This document shows positions 1-8,822 of a stretch of 64,000 bases of DNA, in pieces. Made by a program: the position numbers and the translations under genes. The stretch is taken from assembly GCA_934371135.1 (NCBI GenBank), contig CAKRNO010000001.1:1-64000 (forward strand), given 5' to 3'. The stretch's first letter is position 1; every line of letters starts with the position of its first letter. This stretch comes from an uncultured Eubacteriales bacterium. Lineage in GTDB: Bacteria; Bacillota; Clostridia; Oscillospirales; CAG-272. The notes beneath the pieces were generated by a model. The model made no database searches. It had not been told where the DNA came from and saw only the letters and a list, made by a program, of their open reading frames with translations.

Positions 1-261
1 ATTATCAATATCGGACTTTGCTATCTTCAAGGCAACGGCGTGAAAGAAGACAAAAAAGAAGCGGTTAAGTGTTTTAGGACTGCTGCTGAAAAGTACAGTT
101 CGGGTGTTGCGTATCACAATCTCGGAATCTGTTACGAAAACGGCTTCGGCGTGAGAAAAGACTATAAAAAAGCAATCGAAATGTATGGCAAGGCGGTAGA
201 GAACGGCGAAAAAGCAGGTCTTGAAGCAATTAAAAACATTTATCTGAAGATGGGTAAATAA
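1..261 (+). CDS. Sel1-like repeat protein, C-terminal fragment
   Basis: The reading frame is open from the first base of the window, so the gene starts upstream; a GTG at 40 is inside the frame and is not the true start. The visible 86 residues hold one and a half to two Sel1-like helical repeats, recognisable by the pattern 'A-x-x-x-L-G-x-x-Y-x-x-G-x-G-V-x-x-D-x-x-K-A' (for example YHNLGICYENGFGV). Sel1 repeats are TPR-like scaffolds for protein-protein contacts; the specific role cannot be told from the fragment. The base composition is clearly more AT-rich than the genes from 1.4 kb onward, and the gene lies on the 3' side of a tRNA-Arg, which fits acquired DNA. A hairpin followed by T residues at about 329-365 probably ends it. 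Confidence 0.8.
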   Translation: MINIGLCYLQGNGVKEDKKEAVKCFRTAAEKYSSGVAYHNLGICYENGFGVRKDYKKAIEMYGKAVENGEKAGLEAIKNIYLKMGK

Positions 262-328
262 AAGTTCAATACCATTGAAAAGTATTTCGAGTACGGAATA
301 CAGGTAAGGGAAACCTTATAAGCAAACG

Positions 329-365
329 ACCGACTGTTTTCGAAATAGTGCAGTCGGCCATTTTT
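329..365 (+). terminator. Rho-independent terminator after the Sel1-repeat gene
   Basis: A 7-bp stem (CCGACTG / CAGTCGG) closes a loop of about 14 bases and is followed by ATTTTTAT. It lies 70 bases after the stop codon of the Sel1-repeat gene. Confidence 0.6.
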
Positions 366-601
366 ATCGTTGATTAAGTCTGTGAATGTCATACGCTCCT
401 TATCGTGCAAAAATCCTCTTTGTGCAATCGTTAAAGGTTTGCGGTTTCCCAAAGCGAGAGAAGAACAAATCCCTACGGCGATATGCGAAGAAACAACAAA
501 AAGGGTAAACTGCTGTAAAAACGGCAATTTACCCCTGTTTTGCATAGAAAAAAGACACACGCGGCGGAGTTTTATAGGCTCCTTTTGCGTGTGCAAAAGG
601 A
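366..601. other. AT-rich intergenic stretch without a recognisable gene
   Basis: The open frames here are short, unlike any family I know, and lack ribosome sites. There is an imperfect hairpin at about 503-534 (GGGTAAA..TTTACCC) and a strong inverted repeat at 576-604 (AGGCTCCTTTTGC / GCAAAAGGAGCCT). The latter could act as a terminator read on the minus strand for transcripts leaving the tRNA-Arg side. Confidence 0.5.
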
Positions 602-891
602 GCCTGCCCGACAGGGTAACTCGCTGCGCTCGTGATGCCGCCTGACGGCGGTATGCGAACCTGCGTCGCTGACGCGACAGGTTCGGGTCGGGAGCCTACC
701 CGACAGGGTAACTCGCTCCGCTCGTGATGCCCCCCGCGCAGGGCGGCATGCGAACCTGCATCGCTTTCGCGACAGGTTCGGGTCGGGAGTCTACCCGACA
801 GGGTAACTCGCTTTCGCTCGTGATGCCGCCCCCTGTGGGGCGGCATGCGAACCTGCGTCGCTGACGCGACAGGTTCGCCAGTGGGTAGAGC
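602..891. repeat. Three tandem ~93-bp units derived in part from the tRNA-Arg 3' end
   Basis: Units begin near 603, 695 and 790, giving periods of about 92 and 95 bp. Each opens with CCTACCCGACAGG or a one-base variant, which is the complement of the 3' acceptor/T-stem end of the adjacent tRNA-Arg. Then come a conserved GTAACTCGCT..CGCTCGTGATGCC segment and a variable GC-rich hairpin. Last is GCGAACCTGC, the next piece of the tRNA T arm, folding with GCGACAGGTTCG into a second hairpin. The variable hairpin thus sits where the tRNA T loop would be. Reading frames through the array on both strands are by-products of its composition. Confidence 0.85.
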
Positions 892-929
892 AAAAGACCG
901 GGCACCTCGTGTGAGGTGCCCGGTCTTTT
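892..929 (-). terminator. Terminator of tRNA-Arg
   Basis: A nearly perfect palindrome (AAAAGACCGGGCACCTC / GAGGTGCCCGGTCTTTT) begins three bases beyond the tRNA 3' end and gives a T run on the minus strand. It is symmetric, so it may also stop plus-strand transcription. Confidence 0.85.
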
Positions 930-931
930 GG

Positions 932-1005
932 CCTACCCGACAGGATTCGAACCTGCGACCTTCAGAGTCGGAGTCTGACGCGCTATCCAGCTGTGCCACG
1001 GGTAG
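932..1005 (-). tRNA. tRNA-Arg (anticodon CCG)
   Basis: The complement folds as a complete cloverleaf: acceptor CTACCCG / CGGGTAG, D arm with AGCTGGATA, anticodon stem TCAGA / TCTGA around the loop CTCCGAC (anticodon CCG, reading CGG), and T arm GCAGG-TTCGAAT-CCTGT. The discriminator base is G and CCA is not encoded. The 3' end points toward the repeat array and the AT-rich Sel1 region, the usual geometry of a tRNA used as an integration site. Confidence 0.95.
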
Positions 1006-1139
1006 ATACGCATTGTATTGTAGCACAGTTTTTTGCAAAAGTAAACCGCTAAACGCATTTTTTTCGTTTTTTGCGCAAAGGCTTTCGTTGACGCGTTTTT
1101 GCCCCGGAAAAGTTTTTTCCGCTTTTCGGAACAAAAGCC

Positions 1140-1168
1140 TTGACGAAATGCCCGCCGGTCGCTATAAT
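1140..1168 (+). promoter_or_regulatory. Promoter of mgtE
   Basis: TTGACG at 1140-1145 and TATAAT at 1163-1168 are separated by 17 bp. Transcription would begin near 1175, giving a leader of about 210 nt before mgtE. Confidence 0.8.
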
Positions 1169-1174
1169 ACCACT

Positions 1175-1334
1175 GTAAAAAGCGAAGAAGGAGGCAATTT
1201 GGAACAGATGGACGCGGACAGTTGTCAATGTCACATACGCAGGAATTGCATACAGATTGCCACCGGTTTTTGTCTCTGCTGACGGTCTTCCGCAGGTATG
1301 GAGCAACGCCGTGGTTTTTGGCGTTGCTTTTTTT
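1175..1334 (+). promoter_or_regulatory. mgtE leader with Cys-rich leader ORF and intrinsic terminator
   Basis: The leader carries an AAGGAGG at about 1188-1194 followed by TTG at 1199 (or ATG at 1208), opening a frame that stops at 1282. The peptide of 24-27 residues ends in IATGFCLC and holds five cysteines. Twenty bases later a 9-bp stem (AGCAACGCC / GGCGTTGCT, 1302-1328) is followed by T7, a complete terminator 50 nt before the mgtE start. The segment GGCAATTTG near the leader ribosome site can pair with CAGATTGCC at about 1253-1261. I do not see the conserved core of the M-box Mg2+ riboswitch. Attenuation control is an inference. Confidence 0.55.
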
Positions 1335-1384
1335 GCGCTCTGACGCATGACTCTCCCACACCCGTGACAAAGGAGGGAAGACCT

Positions 1385-2767
1385 ATGAATGAAGAAAACA
1401 AGCTGACGGCAGATGAGATCGTCGAACTCATGACCGACCGGAAGATCGGAGAACTGCGCGCGAGGCTCGACGATATGCAGGTCGAGGATATCGCGGAGCT
1501 GTTCTTTGAGCTCCCGGAGGAGTACCACGCGCGGTTCTTCCGCCTGCTCCATAAGGAAAAGGCGGCGGAAGTCTTCGCGGAGATGGACCCCGATCTGCAG
1601 GAAACGCTCATTACGTCCTTTACGGACCAGGAGCTCAAATACGTCCTCGACGAGATGTTCCTCGACGATACCGTCGATATGATCGAGGAGATGCCCGCCA
1701 ACGTGGTGCAGCGTATCATCGCCAACAGCACCCCGGAGGACAGACGCGCGATCAATGAGCTGCTGAAATACCCGCCGGACAGCGCCGGCGGTATCATGAC
1801 GACCGAGTTCGTCCGGCTGGAACAGCACATGACCGTGCGCGACGCCATCCGCGAGATCCGGCGCGTCGGCGTCAATAAGGAAACCATTTATACCTGTTAT
1901 GTCACGGACGACAACCGGCACCTGCTCGGTATCGTCACGGCGAAGGACCTGCTCCTCTCGCCCTCGGACACCCCGATCGCCGACCTGATGGAGGACAACG
2001 TCATTTCCGTCGGGACCCTGGAGGACCAGGAGACGGCGACCCAGCTCATGACCAAGTACAGCCTGATGGCGCTCCCCGTCGTCGATACGGAGAACCGCCT
2101 CGTCGGTATCATCACCGTCGATGACGCTCTGGACGTCATTCATGACGAGACAGAGGAAGACTTCTCCAAGATGGCAGCTATGACCCCGACGGAGACGCCG
2201 TATCTGCGCACGACCCCGTGGCGCCTCTGGCTGAACCGCTTCCCGTGGCTCGCGCTCCTCATGGTCTCCGCGACCTTTACGGGGATTATTATTTCCTCCT
2301 TCGAGGCAGCACTTGCCAAGGTCGTCGTCCTCACCGCCTTTATCCCGATGCTCATGGACACGGGCGGGAATTCCGGCTCGCAGTCCTCCGTCACCGTCAT
2401 CCGTAACCTCTCGCTCGGAGAGGTCACGCTCGGCGACTGGTGGCGCGTCGCGTGGAAGGAGCTGCGGGTCGCTATCCTGTGCGGCATTTCTCTCGGCGTG
2501 CTGGCATTCGGGAAGGTGATGCTCGTAGACCGCCTGATGATGCATAACGCCGCCGTCACCTGGCAGGTTGCGTGGACCGTTGCCGCGACGCTGTGTGTCA
2601 CCATCCTCATCGCCAAGCTCATCGGGTGTCTCCTGCCGATCCTCGCACGGCGGATCGGGCTCGACCCCGCCGTGGTCGCGAGCCCGTTCATCACCACCAT
2701 CGTGGACGCCATCTCCCTGCTTGTTTATTTCGCGATTGCCAGCGCTGCGATCCCCGGTCTGACCTGA
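1385..2767 (+). CDS. mgtE: Magnesium transporter MgtE
   Basis: A 460-residue homodimeric Mg2+ channel of the cytoplasmic membrane. The start ATG is preceded by AAGGAGGGAAGACCT. Residues 1-130 form the acidic helical N domain (DIAELFFELP, FAEMDPDLQ, DMIEEMPANVV). Residues 130-260 are the paired CBS domains (STPEDRRAI..PPDSAGGIMTTEF, then LPVVDTENRLVGIITVDDALDVI), which sense cytosolic Mg2+ in this family. Residues 275-460 carry five membrane segments with the conserved PMLMDTGGNSGSQSSVTVIR region lining the pore. The length is normal. Its own promoter and a terminator-bearing leader suggest regulated expression. Confidence 0.95.
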   Translation: MNEENKLTADEIVELMTDRKIGELRARLDDMQVEDIAELFFELPEEYHARFFRLLHKEKAAEVFAEMDPDLQETLITSFTDQELKYVLDEMFLDDTVDMIEEMPANVVQRIIANSTPEDRRAINELLKYPPDSAGGIMTTEFVRLEQHMTVRDAIREIRRVGVNKETIYTCYVTDDNRHLLGIVTAKDLLLSPSDTPIADLMEDNVISVGTLEDQETATQLMTKYSLMALPVVDTENRLVGIITVDDALDVIHDETEEDFSKMAAMTPTETPYLRTTPWRLWLNRFPWLALLMVSATFTGIIISSFEAALAKVVVLTAFIPMLMDTGGNSGSQSSVTVIRNLSLGEVTLGDWWRVAWKELRVAILCGISLGVLAFGKVMLVDRLMMHNAAVTWQVAWTVAATLCVTILIAKLIGCLLPILARRIGLDPAVVASPFITTIVDAISLLVYFAIASAAIPGLT

Positions 2768-2833
2768 TTCTCCGGGCACTCTCCGAGTGCCCGGTTTTCT
2801 TTTGGAAAAAGTCCTAAATTGCGGCTATTATGC

Positions 2834-2862
2834 TTGACACCGGCTGGAAAAACCGTCATAAT
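2834..2862 (+). promoter_or_regulatory. Promoter of the WYL-nfnAB operon
   Basis: TTGACA (2834-2839), a 17-bp spacer and CATAAT (2857-2862) lie 29 bp upstream of the ATG at 2891. Confidence 0.75.
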
Positions 2863-2890
2863 AATAGCAACTATCGGGGGAGGGTACACT

Positions 2891-3890
2891 ATGCCGAAAT
2901 GCGCTGAACAGAAGACCCGCCTCCTCGTGCTCCTCTCCCTTTTGGAGAGCGAAACGGACGAGGAGCACCCGCTGACCGAGGAGCGCCTGCGCGCCATGCT
3001 CGCCGCCCGCGGCATCGAGGCGGAGCGGAAAACGGTGCTGGACGATCTCCACGCGCTCGCGGACTACGGTTATGACGTCGTCAACCGCCGCGGCAGGGGC
3101 GGGGGCTTTTTCCTCGCCTCGCGCGCGTTTGAGCTCGCGGAGCTCAAGCTCTTGGTCGATGCGGTGCAGTCCTCCAAGTTTATCTCGGAGAAAAAGAGCC
3201 GGACCCTGATCGAAAAGCTGTGCCGCCTGACCTCGCGCTATGCCGCGGGGAGCCTCGCCCGCCAGGTGTATGTGGCGGGGCGGGTCAAGACGGAGAATAA
3301 AGCCGTTCTTTACGCGGTCGATGCCATCCATACCGCCATCGCCGAAAACAGGCGCATCACCTTTCTGTACAGCGAGTGGACGGTGGAGAAGACCCTGCGC
3401 CCCCGCCATGGCGGCGCACGGTATGAGATCAGTCCCTATCTGCTCGCGTGGGAGGACGGCTATTACTATATGGTAGGCTTTGACGCCGCGGCGGGTACCG
3501 CCAAGCATTTCCGCGTGGATAAGATGTCGGACGTGCGCCCCGGTGCCTCCCCGCGTGACGGCGCCGCTTTCTTCGCGGGCTTTGATCCCGCGGGCTATAC
3601 GCGGGAGACCTTCGGGATGTATCACGGGGAGGAGACCTCTGTCACGCTCGACTGCGCCGAGAAGCTGGTCGGTATTCTGATCGATCGCTTCGGCGACGGT
3701 ATCACCTTCCGCCGCGCGGGCGAGGGGCGTGTGCTGTGCACCGTGCGTGTGCGCGTTTCTCCCGTGTTCCTGGCGTGGGTGATCGGTTACGGGCGCGATA
3801 TGCGTATCGTCTCGCCCGCATCGGTCGCCGGGGAGCTGCAGCAGCTGGCGCGTGACGCCCTGACCGAATTATATGATACGGAGGATCACC

Positions 3891-3898
<8 letters not shown>
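2891..3898 (+). CDS. WYL-domain transcriptional regulator
   Basis: 335 residues. The start ATG at 2891 follows GGGGGAGGG and lies downstream of the promoter; an in-frame TTG at 2819 lies before the promoter and is rejected. Residues 1-75 form a winged helix (RLLVLLSLLESETDEEHPLT, TVLDDLHALADYGYDV, then a GRGGGFFL wing). Residues about 140-230 form the WYL domain (ITFLYSEWTVEK, YEISPYLLAWEDGYYYMVG, KHFRVDKM), which binds small ligands or nucleic acid in other members. A C-terminal WCX-type extension follows. The stop overlaps the nfnA start by 8 bp, so the two are translationally coupled and the regulator probably controls this redox operon. Confidence 0.88.
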
Positions 3899-4730
<832 letters not shown>

Positions 4731-4731
4731 G

Positions 4732-6156
4732 ATGCCGAATATGTCACCGAAAAAACATCCGATGCCGACGCAGGCACCCGAGGAGCGCGCGCACAACTTC
4801 GGGGAGGTCGCGCTCGGCTACACGCCCGAGACCGCGATGGAGGAGGCGCAGCGCTGCCTGCATTGCAAGACGCGCCCCTGTGTCTCCGGCTGCCCGGTGC
4901 GGATCCGCATCCCGGACTTTATCGAGAAGGTAGCGGCGGGGGATTTCGCTGCCGCCTATGAGATCATCACGCAATCCTCCTCTCTGCCTGCCGTCTGCGG
5001 CCGCGTCTGCCCGCAGGAGAACCAGTGCGAGGGCAAATGCGTGCGCGGTATCAAGGGGGAGGCGGTCGCCATCGGCAGACTGGAACGCTTTGTTGCCGAC
5101 TGGTACCATGCGAACGTGCAGGCAAAGCCGGAAAAACCGCAGCCGAACGGGCACAGGGTCGCCGTTATCGGCTCGGGTCCCGCAGGGCTCGCTTGTGCCG
5201 GCGACCTCGCAAAGCGTGGGTATGCCGTGACGGTCTTTGAGGCGCTCCATACGCCGGGCGGCGTCCTGGTCTACGGCATCCCCGAATTCCGGCTGCCGAA
5301 AGCAATCGTCGCGCGGGAGATCGAGACGCTCCGCGCGCTCGGCGTCGAGATTGCTACCAATATGGTCATCGGCAGAGTGTTCACCGTCGACGAGCTCATG
5401 GAGGACATGGGCTATGAGGCGGTCTTTATCGGGAGCGGTGCGGGTCTGCCGCGCTTCATGGGCATTCCCGGCGAGAATTACAAGGGCGTTTACAGCGCGA
5501 ACGAGTATCTGACGCGCTCCAACCTTATGAAAGCCTATCTGCCCGGGTCGGAGACGCCCATCATGCACGCGAAGCGCGTTGCCGTCGTCGGCGGGGGGAA
5601 CGTCGCCATGGATGCGGCGCGTACCGCTCTGCGCCTCGGTGCGGAAAAGGTGTATATCGTATATCGTCGTAGCATGGAAGAATTGCCCGCCCGCCGCGAG
5701 GAGGTCGAGCACGCCGGGGAGGAGGGGGTCGAGTTCCGGCTCCTGACCAATCCCGTTGCCATCCACGGCTATCATAACCCCGACGACCGCCGCGATCCGA
5801 AAAACGGGTTTGTCACAGGCATCGAGTGTGTGAAGATGGAGCTCGGTGAGCCGGATGAGAGCGGTCGCCGCCGTCCGTGCGCGGTGGAGGGGTCGGAGCA
5901 CGTCATTGACGTGGACGCCGTTATTATGGCGATCGGCACCTCGCCGAACCCACTCATGAAGCAGACGACCGAGGGGCTCGAGGTCAACCGCCACGGCGGA
6001 ATCGTCGTGGAGGAATCGACGGGGCTGACCTCCCGTCCGGGCGTTTTCGCCGGGGGAGACGCCGTGACCGGCGCCGCCACCGTCATCCTCGCGATGGGAG
6101 CGGGGAAGACCGCCGCCGACGCGATCGACGCGTATCTCACGGGAAATAAAAAATAA
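4732..6156 (+). CDS. nfnB: NfnB / glutamate-synthase-like NADPH oxidoreductase subunit
   Basis: 474 residues; the ATG at 4732 is one base after the nfnA stop, although the frame is open further upstream inside nfnA. Residues 35-115 carry the cysteines of two [4Fe-4S] clusters (CLHCKTRPCVSGCPV, then CGRVCPQENQCEGKC). A first dinucleotide fold at about 140 (VAVIGSGPAGLACAGDLAK) binds FAD, and a second at about 280 (VAVVGGGNVAMDAARTALRL) binds NADPH. The C terminus has FAGGDAVTGAATVILAMGAG. The family is also annotated GltA or SudA; pairing with nfnA supports the bifurcating transhydrogenase over a glutamate synthase small subunit, and no large subunit is nearby. Confidence 0.9.
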   Translation: MPNMSPKKHPMPTQAPEERAHNFGEVALGYTPETAMEEAQRCLHCKTRPCVSGCPVRIRIPDFIEKVAAGDFAAAYEIITQSSSLPAVCGRVCPQENQCEGKCVRGIKGEAVAIGRLERFVADWYHANVQAKPEKPQPNGHRVAVIGSGPAGLACAGDLAKRGYAVTVFEALHTPGGVLVYGIPEFRLPKAIVAREIETLRALGVEIATNMVIGRVFTVDELMEDMGYEAVFIGSGAGLPRFMGIPGENYKGVYSANEYLTRSNLMKAYLPGSETPIMHAKRVAVVGGGNVAMDAARTALRLGAEKVYIVYRRSMEELPARREEVEHAGEEGVEFRLLTNPVAIHGYHNPDDRRDPKNGFVTGIECVKMELGEPDESGRRRPCAVEGSEHVIDVDAVIMAIGTSPNPLMKQTTEGLEVNRHGGIVVEESTGLTSRPGVFAGGDAVTGAATVILAMGAGKTAADAIDAYLTGNKK

Positions 6157-6173
6157 GTAACACTTTTAGCAAA

Positions 6174-6210
6174 CGGGTGCCCATTTCTCCCCCGAGGAGA
6201 CGGGCACCCG
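6174..6210 (+). terminator. Hairpin after nfnB
   Basis: A 9-bp stem CGGGTGCCC / GGGCACCCG closes a 19-base loop 18 bp after the nfnB stop. A T-run is missing, so it may be a weak terminator or an mRNA-stabilising hairpin. Confidence 0.45.
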
Positions 6211-6213
6211 TAC

Positions 6214-6242
6214 TTGACATGGGGGCAAAAACTTGGTACAAT
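6214..6242 (+). promoter_or_regulatory. Promoter of the acyl-CoA synthetase gene
   Basis: TTGACA (6214-6219), 17 bp, TACAAT (6237-6242). The in-frame upstream start at 6214 lies in the -35 box and can be excluded. Confidence 0.8.
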
Positions 6243-6297
6243 GTCAATCGGTTATGTACCAATACCCGCCTTCGGAATTTCAAAAAGGAGTAGCATT

Positions 6298-8007
6298 ATG
6301 TACAGCATCAAAAAGACGGAACGGGTCTATGAACCGATCAGCAGTTTTTACAATCTGGTGGAGCATTTTGCCGGATTTGGCGATAAAATCGCATACCGTT
6401 ACTTTGTAGACGGTGGAAAGAACCTCGCGGAGATGACCTACGGCGAATTTGCCGGCATGGTGCGCGACGAGGCGGCGGGGCTCTCTGCCCTCGGGTTTGC
6501 CGGTCGGCGCGTCGCCATCATCGGCGAGACCTCGCCCTCGTGGGTCGCGACCTTTCTCGCGGTTGTGACGTCCGGCGGCGTCGCCGTCCCGATGGATAAG
6601 GAACTGGCGATCCCGGAGATCGAGGGGCTCCTCGCCTCTGCGGAGATTGAGGGCATCGTGTACTCGCCGTCCTTTGCACATAAATTTGATGACGCAGTCA
6701 CCTCCCATCCGTCGCTGAAGTTCTTCATTCCGATGAGCCCGGCGGACGATGAGCTGACCGACGCGAAGATCGTCCCGCTCGCGCGGGTCCTGGAGGCGGG
6801 GAAAGCCAATACGGGCTACACCCTGACGCCCCCGACGGATATGAACCGCCTGACAGTTATGCTCTTTACCTCGGGCACGACGGGTACGTCCAAGTGCGTC
6901 ATGCTGTCCGAGAAGAATATGCTGACGGCAATCAACGGCGGGTGTGCGACGGTGAACTTCACTCCGGACGACACGGTCGTCTCCGTCCTGCCGATCCATC
7001 ATACCTATGAGCTCTCGCACGGTATGTTCTCCGCGATGAACTACGGGATGACCATCTGCATCAACGATTCCCTCAAGCACGTTTTGAAGAACTTTAAACT
7101 GTTCCGTCCGACGGGGCTTGTCCTTGTGCCGCTGTTCGTCAATACCATGTACCAGCGGATCATGAAAGAAGCGGAGAAAACAGGGAAGAAGCGCAAGCTG
7201 CGCGTCGGGATGAGGATCTCCCGCTTCCTGCGCCACCTGAAGATTGACGTGCGGAAAAAGCTGTTCCGCGATGTGCAGGAGGCGTTCGGCGGCAGACTTG
7301 TGAAGATTATTTCCGGCGGCGCTCCGCTGAATCCCAAGATGTGCGACGAGTTCTTTGAATTCGGCATCCAGATCTCCGAGGGGTATGGTATCACCGAGTG
7401 CTCGCCGCTCATCTCCGTCAACCCGTATTTTGCCGCCAAAGACTATTCCGTCGGTCCCGCCATTCCCGGCTGCCGTGCCAGAATTGAGCTGGACGGTAAA
7501 ATCCTGCCCCCCGGTGAGACAGGGGAGATTGTCGTCTCCGGCGATAACGTCATGCTCGGCTACTACCATAACGACGAGGCGAACGCTGCCGTCTTCACCG
7601 AGGATGGCTGGTTCCGCACCGGCGACATGGGGCACATGGACGAGGACGGCTATATTTACATCACCGGCCGCTGCAAGTCCGTCATCGTGCTGGAGAATGG
7701 TAAAAACGTGTTCCCCGAGGAGATCGAGGAGTACCTCGCCAACGTCGAGGGCGTCAAGGAGAGCGTTGCCGTCGGGCGCAAGGCAGAGGGCAGCGATGAG
7801 ATCATCCTGACGGCGATCGTGGTGCCGGACTTCGACGCGTTCCCGAAGGGGGCGACGGACGAGGAGATCTACAAGGTGCTCCATGAGCGCATCGTCGCCA
7901 TGAACAAGAAGCTCGCGTCCTTCAAGCAGGTGCGCGCACTGGAAATCCGCCGTGAGGAGTTCCCCAAGACCACCTCGCGTAAGATCCGCCGCCACCTCAT
8001 CCATTGA
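6298..8007 (+). CDS. AMP-dependent synthetase (long-chain acyl-CoA ligase type)
   Basis: 569 residues; ATG at 6298 after AAAAAGGAG. The ATP/AMP signature LFTSGTTGTSKCVMLSEKN lies near residue 188. Further adenylation motifs are GYGITECSPLISVN, then GWFRTGDMGHMDEDGYIYITGR, and the C-terminal lysine region TTSRKIRRHL. The enzyme activates a carboxylic acid to an acyl-adenylate and transfers it to CoA, probably for phospholipid or fatty-acid metabolism. A basic segment around residues 285-325 (KEAEKTGKKRKLRVGMRIS) may be a membrane-contacting surface, as in bacterial FadD-type ligases of this size. The substrate cannot be read from sequence. It is monocistronic, with its own promoter and a terminator at 8050. 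Confidence 0.88.
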   Translation: MYSIKKTERVYEPISSFYNLVEHFAGFGDKIAYRYFVDGGKNLAEMTYGEFAGMVRDEAAGLSALGFAGRRVAIIGETSPSWVATFLAVVTSGGVAVPMDKELAIPEIEGLLASAEIEGIVYSPSFAHKFDDAVTSHPSLKFFIPMSPADDELTDAKIVPLARVLEAGKANTGYTLTPPTDMNRLTVMLFTSGTTGTSKCVMLSEKNMLTAINGGCATVNFTPDDTVVSVLPIHHTYELSHGMFSAMNYGMTICINDSLKHVLKNFKLFRPTGLVLVPLFVNTMYQRIMKEAEKTGKKRKLRVGMRISRFLRHLKIDVRKKLFRDVQEAFGGRLVKIISGGAPLNPKMCDEFFEFGIQISEGYGITECSPLISVNPYFAAKDYSVGPAIPGCRARIELDGKILPPGETGEIVVSGDNVMLGYYHNDEANAAVFTEDGWFRTGDMGHMDEDGYIYITGRCKSVIVLENGKNVFPEEIEEYLANVEGVKESVAVGRKAEGSDEIILTAIVVPDFDAFPKGATDEEIYKVLHERIVAMNKKLASFKQVRALEIRREEFPKTTSRKIRRHLIH

Positions 8008-8049
8008 TCATCGCTCCGGATGCGGCATCCGCCCGTCCGGCAACCGTAA

Positions 8050-8073
8050 AGGGCACCCGCCGGGTGCCCTTTT
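8050..8073 (+). terminator. Terminator after the acyl-CoA synthetase gene
   Basis: AGGGCACCCG / CGGGTGCCCT stem followed by TTTT, 43 bp after the stop codon. The next gene starts 14 bp later, so some readthrough into it is possible. Confidence 0.8.
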
Positions 8074-8086
8074 GAAAGGAAAGCCT

Positions 8087-8725
8087 ATGAAGCCTCGTGT
8101 GATTTTGTTTGACCTGGACGGGACATTGACCGACTCCGCCCCCGGCATTATCCGGTGCGTGGAGGAGAGCCTGAAGCCGTTCGGCGTTACGGTGGATCCC
8201 GCTGTCGTGACCGGCTTTATCGGACCTCCGCTTACCTGGTCGTACCCGCACTATTGCGGGCTGACCCCCGAGGAGACGACGCGCGCCGTTGCTCTCTTTC
8301 AGGAGCGGTATGCCCGGGCAGGGAAGTTTGAGAACAGCGTCTATGCGGGCATCCCCGAGACGCTCGCGGCACTCCGCGGGCGTGGCTACGTCCTCGGCGT
8401 CGCGACCTCCAAGCCGGAGGTGTTCGCGAAAGAGATCATCGGGCATTTTGCGCTCAACGGCTATTTTTACGTGATTGCGGGCTCGGAGCTCAGCGAGGGC
8501 GGCACCAAGGCGGATGTAATCCGTGCGGCGCTCACCGCACTCAATGCGACTCCGGAGGAGACTGCCATGGTCGGCGACCGCCGCCACGACATGATCGGCG
8601 CCCGCGAGGTGGGCGCCACCGGTGTCGGTGCCCTCTGGGGCTTCGGCGACGAGCAGGAGCTCACGGAGAGCGGTGCCGCCGTGCTCGCGGCGACCCCCGC
8701 CGACCTGCTGCGCATTTTTGCTTGA
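8087..8725 (+). CDS. HAD-superfamily hydrolase (phosphoglycolate-phosphatase-like)
   Basis: 212 residues; ATG at 8087 with GAAAGGAAAGCCT upstream. HAD motif I is FDLDGTLTDSAPGI at residues 6-19 (nucleophile Asp8, acid Asp10). Motif II is VATSKP near 105, the motif III lysine lies near TKADVI, and motif IV is VGDRRHDMIGAREVG near 163-177. The helical cap between motifs I and II is of the Gph/YjjG C1 type. Members remove phosphate from small metabolites; the substrate is not predictable. No obvious promoter lies between it and the preceding terminator. Confidence 0.9.
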   Translation: MKPRVILFDLDGTLTDSAPGIIRCVEESLKPFGVTVDPAVVTGFIGPPLTWSYPHYCGLTPEETTRAVALFQERYARAGKFENSVYAGIPETLAALRGRGYVLGVATSKPEVFAKEIIGHFALNGYFYVIAGSELSEGGTKADVIRAALTALNATPEETAMVGDRRHDMIGAREVGATGVGALWGFGDEQELTESGAAVLAATPADLLRIFA

Positions 8726-8773
8726 GAATAAAGAGTCTTCAACGTCGGGCTTTACTGTTTAAGCTCCTGTAAA

Positions 8774-8813
8774 GCAAGCCCGCATCGGCAAATACGCCGG
8801 TGCGGGCTCTTGC
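8774..8813 (+). terminator. Terminator after the HAD phosphatase
   Basis: GCAAGCCCGCATCGGC pairs with GCCGGTGCGGGCTCTTGC around a short loop. The hairpin lies between converging genes and may serve both. Confidence 0.65.
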
Positions 8814-8822
8814 TATATTCGT

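Noticed and set aside
602..891. CRISPR-like array
   Set aside because: Only three units, repeats far longer than CRISPR repeats, and 'spacers' are hairpins; no cas gene in the window.
1175..1334. M-box Mg2+ riboswitch upstream of mgtE
   Set aside because: I looked for the conserved GUUAGGUGAGGCUCCU-like core and did not find it, so the leader is described only as an attenuator candidate.
1049..2779. Minus-strand frame across mgtE
   Set aside because: Antisense to conserved MgtE; rich in Asp, Arg and His with no motif.
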